In this document: positions 17,781 through 25,636 of the stretch, one piece after another | Position numbering within the stretch: position 1 is the first letter of the stretch | How the letters are laid out: each line of letters opens with the position of its first letter | Assembly: GCA_965223025.1 (NCBI GenBank) | Contig: CBDCVP010000023.1 | Location: 3,162,001-3,226,000, forward strand | Length of the DNA: 64,000 bases | Direction of reading: 5' to 3' | From: JABDMH01 sp965223025 | GTDB lineage: Bacteria; Bacteroidota; Bacteroidia; Chitinophagales; Saprospiraceae | Made by a program: the position numbers and the translations under genes | Notes under the pieces: model-generated | Databases searched by the model: none | The model's input: only the letters and a program-made list of their open reading frames with translations | Told to the model about the DNA's origin: nothing

Positions 17781-18605
17781 GTGATTTTGAGGCATGGAGA
17801 GGTGTACGATTATGGCTTCCGTTATTATGATCCAAGTTTAGGCAGATGGATGGGTCCTGATCCGTTGGCAGATTGGGCGCCAGGCTGGACACCCTATCGA
17901 TACGCGTTCAATAATCCAATAAATTACACGGATCCCTTCGGTTTATTCGAGAGTAGAGCTGCCGCTAGAGATTACAAAAGAGAACATGGTGCAAGAGGTA
18001 GAATAAGACGGCAAGACGATGGTTCTTTTGCAATTGAGAATAGAAGAGACCACAGTTTTACCCAAGATTTTGGAGGTGATGTTGGAGTACAAACCGGTGC
18101 ATTGGTTGTTGAAAGAGGAGTTCATCTCCGTGATATTGGCTTGGATGGATTCAATGCACTGAGTGATCCGTATTCGGAATCATATAATCCGAATGCGGTT
18201 GTATTTACTGATGCTGCCGATATTGCATATGCATTTGGTTCTTATTTAGGATTTGCTTCACCTACGGCTAAACTCCCTACTAAGGTAGGAGCCGCAGGAG
18301 ATGTGTCGGTCTATGTTTCGAAATCTTCTACAGGGACAACTCAATATGCGGGAATTACTAATAATTTAGCCAGAAGGGCCGCAGAACATTTAGCTACAAA
18401 AGGGATTAATATTCGTCCACTCATGCAGGGTTTAACCAGATCTGATGCTCGAGCTATTGAACAAGCCCTTATTGAAATCCATGGCTTACAGAAAAACGGG
18501 GGTACTTTATTAAATAAAATAAATAGTATATCACCTAAAAACCCTATATACAAGGATCAATTAAAAAGAGGATATGAATTGCTACAATCAATTGGATATA
18601 AATAG
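17781..18605 (+). CDS. Orphan RHS C-terminal tip 1 with GIY-YIG-like nuclease toxin
   Basis: 274 residues from a GTG with no RHS shell upstream. It begins inside the RHS core (YGFRYYDPSLGRWMGPDPLADW, YRYAFNNPINYTDPFGLFE, residues ~7-57), then has a linker and ends in a ~100-residue domain: VSVYVSKSSTGTTQYAGITN, NLARRAAEHL, a conserved DARAIEQALIE and a final Asn-containing GTLLNKIN. This is the layout of a GIY-YIG nuclease, a known polymorphic-toxin tip. Without signal or shell it is probably a silent donor for recombination with a full-length rhs gene. The core differs from that of the 410-7192 protein, so it came from another rhs gene. The immunity gene follows with no gap. Confidence 0.85.
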   Translation: MILRHGEVYDYGFRYYDPSLGRWMGPDPLADWAPGWTPYRYAFNNPINYTDPFGLFESRAAARDYKREHGARGRIRRQDDGSFAIENRRDHSFTQDFGGDVGVQTGALVVERGVHLRDIGLDGFNALSDPYSESYNPNAVVFTDAADIAYAFGSYLGFASPTAKLPTKVGAAGDVSVYVSKSSTGTTQYAGITNNLARRAAEHLATKGINIRPLMQGLTRSDARAIEQALIEIHGLQKNGGTLLNKINSISPKNPIYKDQLKRGYELLQSIGYK

Positions 18606-19058
18606 ATGGCTAGAGTCAAATTAGGAGATATTTTTGAGATTGAGACATCGAAGGGGAAGGCTTACCTGCATTTTGTCCTAAAGGACAAAATGATGGGTAG
18701 CCTAGTCAGGGTTCTTCCTGGCTTATTCTCTAGTAAGCCAGAGAAATTATGCGATTTGGTTAAGAAACAAGAACTCTATGTAATATTCTTTCCTTTATCT
18801 GCGGCAAGTAAGAGAGGGCTTGTCAAACATGTTGGCAATTTCAAAGTTGACTTTGAGAAACCTAAATACATGAGGGATAAACACATTATAGGAAATGAAT
18901 TTTTAGGCTGGCATATTGTAGACACAAGTACTTGGGAAAACAAGTTGGTCAAAAATCTAACTGATGACCAAAGAAAAATGTCACCATGGGGTATTTGGAA
19001 TGATGCCTTATTGATTGAAAGATTAGAGGAAGAATGGTCTCCAGAATATTGGACCTAA
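18606..19058 (+). CDS. Immunity protein for tip 1 (Imm26-like)
   Basis: 150 residues; its ATG follows the toxin stop codon directly. The N-terminal half (VKLGDIFEIETSKGKAYLHF, then SLVRVLPGLF) resembles the Imm26 family, cytoplasmic partners of nuclease tips. No signal peptide, which suits a nuclease toxin acting in the cytoplasm. The family assignment is from memory of the motif and is moderate; the immunity role follows from position. The stop codon overlaps the end of the convergent gene at 19055 by 4 bp. Confidence 0.75.
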   Translation: MARVKLGDIFEIETSKGKAYLHFVLKDKMMGSLVRVLPGLFSSKPEKLCDLVKKQELYVIFFPLSAASKRGLVKHVGNFKVDFEKPKYMRDKHIIGNEFLGWHIVDTSTWENKLVKNLTDDQRKMSPWGIWNDALLIERLEEEWSPEYWT

Positions 19059-19657
19059 TTGGAAAGCTTGATTTTATGTTCTTTTAATAATTGCGGTAGT
19101 TGTGCAATAGGGTGTGCTTCTTTTTGGTGACTATCGGTTAGAGGATGCTTTTTAATCCAACTCAGGTACATCTCGGTATCATATTCCCCTATGACATAAT
19201 CAAGTAATAGGAAAGTCAAATTTGTCCATTCAATTGAATCAACGTAACCTTTTAAGAACATATCAAGTCCAATTTTTCCACCATCAACCTTATAGGAGAA
19301 ATATATATTTTCAAAATCGATTTGAATGCCTCTATAATGGAATGAACCTTCTACTGGCTTAGGTTGTCGAAATGCAATGACCTTCCACTTTAATAATTTA
19401 GGTGCTTTGCTAACAAGCTCAGTAATCAAATCAAAAGAAGTTTTAATTCCATCTGCTGATATAACAAATTCTCTTTTTCCATCCTGCATTATTGGGCTAA
19501 ACTCAAAAACTAAATTAGGATCTAGCTTGCTCAGCTTTACTTTAAGCGAATGAAAAAGAGCATCTTGATCTTGCTCAAAATGATAGTACTTAGTGGAATT
19601 CTTTGAAAACCACTTCCAGAAATTTTTATGAGGATCATTTTTGGCAAAGAGGTGCAT
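19055..19657 (-). CDS. Conserved hypothetical protein downstream of element 2 repressor
   Basis: 200 residues. Motifs FWKWFSKNS near the N-terminus, FEFSPIMQDGKREFVISADG at ~50 and APKLLKWKVIAFRQP at ~90 are those of a widespread bacterial family of unknown function (FWxWF, then xEFVISADGI and AFR). No transmembrane segment. It lies 7 bp downstream of the XRE gene on the same strand and is likely co-transcribed with the repressor, so it could be part of the lysogenic-state expression of element 2, or cargo. Function not known. Confidence 0.75.
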   Translation of the reverse strand: MHLFAKNDPHKNFWKWFSKNSTKYYHFEQDQDALFHSLKVKLSKLDPNLVFEFSPIMQDGKREFVISADGIKTSFDLITELVSKAPKLLKWKVIAFRQPKPVEGSFHYRGIQIDFENIYFSYKVDGGKIGLDMFLKGYVDSIEWTNLTFLLLDYVIGEYDTEMYLSWIKKHPLTDSHQKEAHPIAQLPQLLKEHKIKLSN

Positions 19658-19664
19658 TGTAGTT

Positions 19665-20039
19665 TTACGACATTGCTTTGGGGCTAATTAGGGTTTGGAT
19701 TTTTGTTTTAGCGATAAACGCATCAAGTAGAGACAATACCGTTCTTTTTTCATCAACAGGTAAATCCTGTACTTGCCTAAATCGGCTAATCAGTTCTTTT
19801 TCCAGTCCAGCGTCCAGGACAATATCATCAGTCGTACCATTCATCAGATAATCAACAGTGGTGTCAAGAGCTTTGGCCAACTTGGTCATAGCTTCTGCAT
19901 TGGGCTTAGTCTCACCTCTTTCGTAGCGGGACACCTGGGTAAAGTGTACCTCAATGATTTTGGCCAGTTCTGCTTGAGATAGATCCTTTGATTTACGTAG
20001 TTGCTTTAAACGTTGTGCAAAATCCATTTTCGTATGCAT
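19665..20039 (-). CDS. XRE-family repressor of element 2
   Basis: 124 residues. Cro/CI HTH at ~6-66: FAQRLKQLRKSKDLSQAELA, then FTQVSRYERGETKPNAEAM and ALDTTVDYLMNG, the latter also typical for XRE regulators. The C-terminal helices (LPVDEKRTVLSLLDAFIAK) parallel those of the element 1 repressor. It is divergent from the primase over a 164-bp region with repeated TTGCAAG boxes, which are plausible operators. ATG 20039 is the farthest start; ATG 20027 (MDFAQRL) is equally good. Confidence 0.9.
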   Translation of the reverse strand: MHTKMDFAQRLKQLRKSKDLSQAELAKIIEVHFTQVSRYERGETKPNAEAMTKLAKALDTTVDYLMNGTTDDIVLDAGLEKELISRFRQVQDLPVDEKRTVLSLLDAFIAKTKIQTLISPKAMS

Positions 20040-20128
20040 TATTACAAGTTAGGATACAAAAATAGCGTAAAAAGCAAGTAAAATCAATGAATTGTGAGCA
20101 GATTAGCATAATTCATCGTAAACAATGC

Positions 20129-20159
20129 TTGCATATATTAAACAATCGTGCTAAATTTG
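20129..20159 (+). promoter_or_regulatory. Promoter of element 2 primase operon
   Basis: TTG at 20129-20131, a 20-bp spacer and TAAATTTG at 20152-20159 match the Bacteroidota -33/-7 pattern well. The primase ATG lies 44 bp further on. The -33 region contains GCTTGCAT, similar to the boxes just downstream, so repressor binding could occlude it. Confidence 0.6.
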
Positions 20160-20175
20160 CTTGCAAGTTTGCAAG
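20160..20175. promoter_or_regulatory. Candidate repressor operator (TTGCAAG boxes)
   Basis: The palindrome CTTGCAAG (20160-20167) is followed directly by TTTGCAAG (20168-20175), and a related GCTTGCAT lies in the -33 region. Location over the transcription start fits an operator for the divergent XRE protein. Confidence 0.5.
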
Positions 20176-20203
20176 TCTGATTTTTTTTAAATTTTTTTTC
20201 TAG

Positions 20204-21478
20204 ATGACAATCGACCAGATCAAATCACAGCTTCCTCTTAGTCAGGTATTAAAATATTACCACCTCAAACCGGACAAGAGTCTCAGATTAAAATGTCCCT
20301 TCCACGATGACAAGACACCGAGCCTGCAGGTGTACTACAAGACGCACACGGCCTACTGCTTCAGCACAAATTGCAAGACGCATGGTAAGAGTCTGGATGT
20401 GATCGACTTCATTATGTACATGGAGAACTGCACCAAGCATGAAGCGATCCTAAAAGCCAAAGCGATGATCCAGGGAGATCAGATAAGACAAAAGCCGATC
20501 CAGGACTTGAGCCGCAGTGAAATATTGACCAAGATATTTACCTACTTCAAAAATGGGGTCAGTAATAGTAAGCCGGCTAAAGATTATCTGGAAAGTAGAT
20601 GTCTTGATTTTGAAAAAACGGAAGTAGGATATAATAGTGGTCAGTTCCATTACAAGCTGGACACCTCGGATGCGTCGATCAAACAGTACGTAAAGTGTGG
20701 CTTATTGTTAGAGTTGGGAACGTTGAGTCGATTTGGTAAACCTGCGTACAAACCGTTTGGTAAGCACTGTGTTGTTTTTGCGATGCGCAATGCCCAGGGA
20801 CAAATTGTATCGCTGTACTTCCGCAGTATCCTGGCCAAGAAAAACCAAAGTCACTTTTATTTACGGGATCGGCAGGGACTATATCCAAGCTATCCAAATA
20901 CAAGTGCCAAACAACTGATCCTGACCGAAAGCATCATTGATGCCGCTACTCTGTTGGAGCAAGAATCGATCAAGGATCGATATGCAGTACTTGCATTATA
21001 CGGCACCAACGGACTAAGCGAAGAACATCAAAAAGCTATCCGAAGTCTAAAGGATCTGGAAGAGGTGGTTTTGTTTTTTGATGGTGATGAGGCTGGAAGA
21101 AAGGCAGTAGAAAAATACGCTCCGATGCTGAAAGGAGAAATCCCACATTTACAAGTGAGCTATGTAGAAACGCCCCAAGGCGAAGATGTGAACAGCTTGT
21201 TGCAAGGGCACAGTACGGAGGTACTGAGCCATTTAATCAAGACCAGAAAGGCTTATGATTTTTTATTTTCATCGGAAAAGAAAGTCTCACCGAGAATTGA
21301 AGTGATTGAAGTTGTACCTGAAGAAACAGCGCCAGCAGTTACACCAAAGCGCGGCTTAGACAGTTCGAATCCCTACAACTTAAAATATTATGGCCATACG
21401 GCCACCTACCACATCAAGGGCTTTAGAGTCAATCAACTGGATAGCTTAAAGATTACTTTACAAATCGTTGCCTCATGA
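20204..21478 (+). CDS. Element 2 primase: CHC2 zinc finger + TOPRIM
   Basis: 424 residues. The N-terminus IKSQLPLSQVLKYYHLKPDK and the finger CPFHDDKTPSLQVYY...CFSTNC match the N-terminal half of the element 1 protein. TOPRIM is seen as LTESIIDAATL and later LFFDGDEAGRKAVEKYAP. The protein stops after a beta-rich region (YHIKGFRVNQLDSLKITLQI) exactly where the element 1 protein continues into the ATPase part. The stop codon overlaps the next start (ATGA), so translation of the ATPase is probably coupled. The start codon is preceded by long T-runs and no clear Shine-Dalgarno. Confidence 0.9.
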   Translation: MTIDQIKSQLPLSQVLKYYHLKPDKSLRLKCPFHDDKTPSLQVYYKTHTAYCFSTNCKTHGKSLDVIDFIMYMENCTKHEAILKAKAMIQGDQIRQKPIQDLSRSEILTKIFTYFKNGVSNSKPAKDYLESRCLDFEKTEVGYNSGQFHYKLDTSDASIKQYVKCGLLLELGTLSRFGKPAYKPFGKHCVVFAMRNAQGQIVSLYFRSILAKKNQSHFYLRDRQGLYPSYPNTSAKQLILTESIIDAATLLEQESIKDRYAVLALYGTNGLSEEHQKAIRSLKDLEEVVLFFDGDEAGRKAVEKYAPMLKGEIPHLQVSYVETPQGEDVNSLLQGHSTEVLSHLIKTRKAYDFLFSSEKKVSPRIEVIEVVPEETAPAVTPKRGLDSSNPYNLKYYGHTATYHIKGFRVNQLDSLKITLQIVAS

Positions 21479-22827
21479 AGAGTATTACTTTAAAACTGGA
21501 TCTGTACGAGTACAAACAAGTGGAGAACAGTTGCAAACTGGCAGCCGAAAAGTTGGGCTTGAATAAGGAAAAATTGGAGCTGGACCTATATGAAATGATG
21601 CGGCTGTTGGAGTTCCACCGGGACAAACAAATCCACCAAAAACAAAAGGTGAAAAAGATCGAAGTGCCGACGGCGACGGTCAATAAGTGCATCGAGTTTT
21701 TAAAAAGTAAAGATCTGATCTCCAGGATCAATGAGCTGATTGGTAAAGCCGGTATCGTGGGTGAAGAAAATAATCGCATCCTGCTTTTTGTAGTGGCATC
21801 AAGTTACAAAATGCCGGATACGTTGCATGCGCTGATCCAGGGATCAAGTGGCAGTGGTAAGAGTAGACTATTACAGATCATCAGTCAGTTAATGCCGGTC
21901 GAGGATATGAAAAGCTATACCCGGGTGACTGACAATAGCTTTTACAATCAGGATGAATATTTTTTTGTGCACAAGCTGGTGTGCTTTGAAGATCTGGACG
22001 GGTTAAAAGAAGAAGCACAACTGGCCGTACGAGAATTAATGAGTAATGAAATCTTAGTGAGCAGTACCAGCATCAAAGATAAAGATGGCAGTATCAGTGG
22101 TGGCGAACGCATTGTGAGAGGACCTATTGCGTCACTGGCTTGCACCACACAAGGAGAAATTTATGAGGACAATATCAGTCGATGTTTCTTGATTGCCGTG
22201 GATGAATCCAAAGAGCAAACGATGCGAGTGATCCAATATCAGAATGATCAATCGGCCGGATTAATTAGTAAGACCGAGCAAAAGCAAGTACGTGAATTTA
22301 TGCAAAACTGCATGCGACTGCTCAAGCCTTATGAAGTGATTAATCCCTATGCGAACAAAATTAGCTTGCCGGACTCAGCCCATAAAATAAGGCGATTAAA
22401 TGAGTTGTACCAGAGCTTTGTCAAGCAGATTACATTACTGAATCAATATCGACGCAAGACCGATAAACAAGGTCGACTGATCACCGACAAAGCCGATTTA
22501 AAAACAGCCTGTGATATTCTTTTTGAAAGTATCCTGCTGAAAGTAGATGAACTGGACGGCAGTCTGCGCCAGTTTTTTGAATCCCTAAAAACCTATTTAA
22601 GAAATGAGGAAAGGGAGTTTACGCAAAGGGTGGTAAGGCAACAACTGCATATCAGTAAAAGCCAAATGCAACGCTATCTGAATAGTTTATTGAGTCTGGG
22701 TTATGTGTATCAAAGCAGTGGATTTATTAATAAGGGCTTGCGGTATAAAGTAGCGTACTGGGACAATTATGCTAAGATGAGAGCAGAGATAAAAGATAGT
22801 CTTATGATGCAAATCGAGCGATTATAA
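21475..22827 (+). CDS. Element 2 P-loop ATPase with C-terminal winged helix
   Basis: 450 residues, the separate second half of the fused element 1 protein. Walker A is GSSGSGKSRL and Walker B LVCFEDLDG; both have the same spacing and neighbours as in element 1 (RELMSNE, CTTQGEIYEDNISR). The tail holds a winged helix, VVRQQLHISKSQMQRYLNSL. It likely acts as replicative helicase or initiator ATPase together with the primase. It overlaps the primase by 4 bp and is followed by the iteron cluster at 22836-22912. Confidence 0.88.
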   Translation: MKSITLKLDLYEYKQVENSCKLAAEKLGLNKEKLELDLYEMMRLLEFHRDKQIHQKQKVKKIEVPTATVNKCIEFLKSKDLISRINELIGKAGIVGEENNRILLFVVASSYKMPDTLHALIQGSSGSGKSRLLQIISQLMPVEDMKSYTRVTDNSFYNQDEYFFVHKLVCFEDLDGLKEEAQLAVRELMSNEILVSSTSIKDKDGSISGGERIVRGPIASLACTTQGEIYEDNISRCFLIAVDESKEQTMRVIQYQNDQSAGLISKTEQKQVREFMQNCMRLLKPYEVINPYANKISLPDSAHKIRRLNELYQSFVKQITLLNQYRRKTDKQGRLITDKADLKTACDILFESILLKVDELDGSLRQFFESLKTYLRNEEREFTQRVVRQQLHISKSQMQRYLNSLLSLGYVYQSSGFINKGLRYKVAYWDNYAKMRAEIKDSLMMQIERL

Positions 22828-22835
22828 ATAAAATG

Positions 22836-22912
22836 TGGGTCGCTATGGGTCGCTAGTGGGTCGCTGGAATGCCCGTGGTTATTGGAAAAAGTGCCTGGCG
22901 ACCCGTGACCCA
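22836..22912. repeat. Iteron cluster of element 2 (TGGGTCGCT)
   Basis: TGGGTCGCT at 22836-22844, 22846-22854 and 22857-22865 in direct orientation, then GCGACCC (22899-22905) and TGACCCA (22906-22912) inverted. It occupies the 99-bp gap between the ATPase and the first recombinase, the same place as the TATCCCA cluster of element 1, but with a different core sequence. Confidence 0.75.
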
Positions 22913-22926
22913 AAAAGTATGGATGT

Positions 22927-23877
22927 ATGGCAAGACGAAGTACCATTGTAGTTATACAAAATCATTATAGGGATCTAGCCGAAAGTTACCGAAATTATCA
23001 ATCCCGGTTGGGATATACCAGAAGTACGTGTGATGGCAGAACCTTGCAGGTGCGAGAGTTTTTGCACTGGCTGGAGGTGCAAGGGAAAAATGACATAACT
23101 AAAGTTCAGTCTCCTGACATCCAAAATTATTACGGCTACATCAGTGAACGACCCAATAAACAAAAGCCAGGTGTCTTAAGCTTAAAAGCAACCTTCGATC
23201 ACATGCAAGCGATCCGGCATTTATTTAATATGCTGCATGCTGCAGGAGAAATCAAAACCCATCCCTGCAACACCTTAAAGTTCCCCCATCCTAAAAAAGA
23301 AACCGAACGAGAGGTGTTAACCCAAGCAGAGATCAAACAGCTTTATGGAGTATGTACTTCGGCCTGGGAACGGACTATTTTAAGTCTGGGCTATGGTTGC
23401 GGCTTACGCTCCGGAGAAATGGAACAAGTGAATATTAATGATGTGCGATTAAGGGAAAAAATAATCATCGTACCCAAGGGTAAAGGAAATAAGCGAAGAA
23501 TCATTCCTATGAGTTCGGGTGTGGTGGAAGACTTATCGGACTACTATTTTAATGAACGGGAAAAACTAGCTGAAGGAAGAGATTACCAAGAGAAAGACCA
23601 TGCTTTTATGTTGAACAATCGGGGTGGCCGGATGCGTGAATTTACTTACAACAAGTATTTAAAAAGATTGCTAGTCAGAACCGAGAATGAAAGCATCCTG
23701 GACAAAGAGATCAGCATCCATAATCTGCGACATAGTATTGCCACGCATCTGATTGAGCAAGGATTATCTACTGAACAGGTGCGCCAGTTTTTAGGACACA
23801 GCGAGTTAGAAACAACACAAGTGTATACCCACATAAGTGCTCAGCAATTAAAAGACCTAATCGATGCAACTGGATGA
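22927..23877 (+). CDS. Tyrosine recombinase 1 of element 2
   Basis: 316 residues with a complete active site: R161 (CGLRSGEMEQV), H265-x-x-R268 (IHNLRHSIATHLI), H291 (LGHSELETTQVYTH) and Y300. The N-terminal core-binding domain runs from ~15 to 110 (SYRNYQSRLGYTRST). It overlaps recombinase 2 by 14 bp, the same overlap length as in element 1. The two first recombinases are related but clearly diverged, which suggests the two elements are old relatives, not a recent duplication. Confidence 0.93.
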   Translation: MARRSTIVVIQNHYRDLAESYRNYQSRLGYTRSTCDGRTLQVREFLHWLEVQGKNDITKVQSPDIQNYYGYISERPNKQKPGVLSLKATFDHMQAIRHLFNMLHAAGEIKTHPCNTLKFPHPKKETEREVLTQAEIKQLYGVCTSAWERTILSLGYGCGLRSGEMEQVNINDVRLREKIIIVPKGKGNKRRIIPMSSGVVEDLSDYYFNEREKLAEGRDYQEKDHAFMLNNRGGRMREFTYNKYLKRLLVRTENESILDKEISIHNLRHSIATHLIEQGLSTEQVRQFLGHSELETTQVYTHISAQQLKDLIDATG

Positions 23878-24781
23878 GTACTTATTGCAGCATTACAGTC
23901 ATCGGGGTACACAAGGCTACAAGAACCTAATCCACCAATTTATCCAATGGAGGGGTGAGGAAAACATCCAATCCACCAGTTATCAGGATGTAGTTGAATA
24001 CATTGGATTATTACGACAAAGAAACCTACATCCAAAGACAATCAAGCTTCATTTATTTGCTGTTAAGGTTTACTTCCGCTATTTAGTTACGATTGGTAAG
24101 AGAGATGATCATCCTTGTGAAGATCTGTATTTAAAGGATCAGATTAATCGATCTATTTTGGTAGAGAGTCTTTACTCGATGGAGGCTTTAGAGTCTTTAT
24201 ACGATCAGTTTGAAACACCTAAGGACAAACGACCGGGACAGGAGAAATCCGAAGTGATTAAAAAGCGAGATAAGATTATAGTGAGTCTCTTAGTTTACCA
24301 GGCATTAACGTGTCTGGAAATTATTGAATTAAAAGTAGAGGACATTGATCTGGAAGAAGGCACCATCCGGATCCGGCCAAACGAACATCCCAACCGCAGA
24401 GGAAACAAAGGAAGAACACTAGCGCTTAAACCCAAGCAGATATTACTCTTCCACGAGTATCTAAAAAAGCTGAGAAAAGAATTATGGAAGCGAGAAAAAC
24501 CCAGGCATCGAGTCGATTACTTTATCCTCAATGAAAGTGGTGTACAGTTCCATGGAGCCGGTATCCATCGCTTGCTTACCAAAGGTCGTAAACCACATGA
24601 ACGATATACACCCATGAAGATTAGACAATCGGTTATTGCACATTTATTAAAGGAAAAGAATGACATTAGAATCGTGCAGGAGTTTGCCGGTCATCGACGA
24701 GCCGGAAGTACAGAAGCCTATAAAAGAACTGGATTAGAAGAATTAAAAGCCAGTATCGAAAAACTCCATCCCCACCAATAA
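23864..24781 (+). CDS. Tyrosine recombinase 2 of element 2, HxxR histidine substituted
   Basis: 305 residues. It begins with the short core-binding domain LQHYSHRGTQGYKNLIHQF and ends with the catalytic segment YTPMKIRQSVIAHLL, then EFAGHRRAGSTEAY. The second-box arginine is kept, while the histidine that normally stands three residues before it is not (MKIR). The nucleophile candidate is the Y of STEAYKRTG. The first-box arginine is not obvious: the expected position reads QALTCLEIIELKVEDI, so this copy may lack two catalytic residues and could be a non-cleaving partner of recombinase 1. It is followed after 3 bp by the inverted A2 repeat. Confidence 0.85.
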   Translation: MQLDEYLLQHYSHRGTQGYKNLIHQFIQWRGEENIQSTSYQDVVEYIGLLRQRNLHPKTIKLHLFAVKVYFRYLVTIGKRDDHPCEDLYLKDQINRSILVESLYSMEALESLYDQFETPKDKRPGQEKSEVIKKRDKIIVSLLVYQALTCLEIIELKVEDIDLEEGTIRIRPNEHPNRRGNKGRTLALKPKQILLFHEYLKKLRKELWKREKPRHRVDYFILNESGVQFHGAGIHRLLTKGRKPHERYTPMKIRQSVIAHLLKEKNDIRIVQEFAGHRRAGSTEAYKRTGLEELKASIEKLHPHQ

Positions 24782-24784
24782 AGC

Positions 24785-25240
24785 TCACCCGCGAAGGCCA
24801 ACGCTCAGAGCAGTGAAGCGGCGTGGCTCCAGACTCCGGAGCAGCATATATCGCGCCAGTCCTTCCCAAGGTCAGGACACGCCAGGCTCGTTGCACTGCG
24901 CCAGGCTTGTCACGATATCTGCAAGCTCCTCCGTGTCGCCACAGCAGCTCCCGATATGTACAGAGAGCCACAGCTTGCTTTTAATAAAAGGCCCTAGTCA
25001 AAATTTAACTGACGTATAGATAATATGCGACTAACTATTATTGGCACTCTGTACATCCCTCCGCTGCTCTAGTATGGCGGGCTGCTCGACTCACTCGGCT
25101 GCGGCTATGAGCAACCCGCAAAGCAAACCCAACTCATAGCCTTGATGCTTCGCATGACTGGCAGTTACTTACTAAAGCAATCTCACTGCCAGCCCTCGTT
25201 CGTGCCCGCAGTCGCCCGCGAAAGTTCACTGCTCTTTTGC
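24785..25240 (-). repeat. Noncoding repeat A2, inverted copy
   Basis: Read on the minus strand, it aligns with 16950-17300 (see that entry for shared blocks). It starts almost immediately after the recombinase 2 stop. The region is G+C-rich compared with the genes on both sides. A ~70-bp A+T-rich piece near 24980-25040 is absent from the other copy. No supported reading frame. Confidence 0.7.
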
Positions 25241-25636
25241 ACTCCCACGCCCACCCGCATAAAAACAAACCCGACCGGCAAAGATATATCCACCCACAGG
25301 TAGTTCAATGGAGCCTATCGCCTGTCCCGTCCCGATAGCTATCGGGAGCCTCGATCTCCTCCATTGATCTACCGCCAACCCGCATCTTGGTTGCCTATCG
25401 GTTTTGTTTTTGCCTACCCTCTGCCTTGAAATAACCTTTTTTCTTTCTTCTGAAATTGGCCTCGCAGAGAATTGAAATGATCCGATCATTATAGCTCTTC
25501 AATTAAAAAATCTCACTTGAAATAAAAAAGGGTACTGAAATCGTTATCTTTAGGCGTGTGTAAAGACACACAAGAGCTCTTTGAAAAAGGTGTGTTAGGG
25601 AAAGTTAAATTGGGGTAAAATATTGTACAGTGGTTT
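25241..25636. other. Noncoding spacer before orphan RHS tip 2
   Basis: No gene recognised; the minus-strand frame at 25226-25489 has an unconvincing composition. Visible structures: the 18-bp perfect palindrome TCCCGATAGCTATCGGGA (25330-25347) and a hairpin GTGTGTAAAGACACAC (25556-25571). The spacer ends where the RHS core sequence begins. Confidence 0.5.
25330..25347. repeat. 18-bp perfect palindrome
   Basis: TCCCGATAGCTATCGGGA is self-complementary over all 18 bp. From general knowledge, this core is a frequent intergenic palindrome in Bacteroidota genomes; here it lies in noncoding sequence next to A2. Confidence 0.55.

Larger units (their letters stand above)
17301..24784 (+). mobile_element. 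Element 2 with RHS tip cassette, bracketed by inverted A2 repeats (approximate limits)
   Basis: Between the two oppositely oriented A2 repeats lie the Cys-rich protein gene, orphan RHS tip 1 with immunity gene, the conserved hypothetical gene, the XRE repressor, primase, ATPase, iterons and two recombinases. The replication/recombination half repeats the plan of element 1. Whether the toxin cassette is true cargo or the element merely inserted beside it cannot be settled here. No target duplication was found at the A2 borders by eye. Confidence 0.6.

Noticed and set aside
24666..25489. Minus-strand frames in and after the A2 inverted copy
   Set aside because: No family resemblance and no conservation with the A2 copy at 16950.
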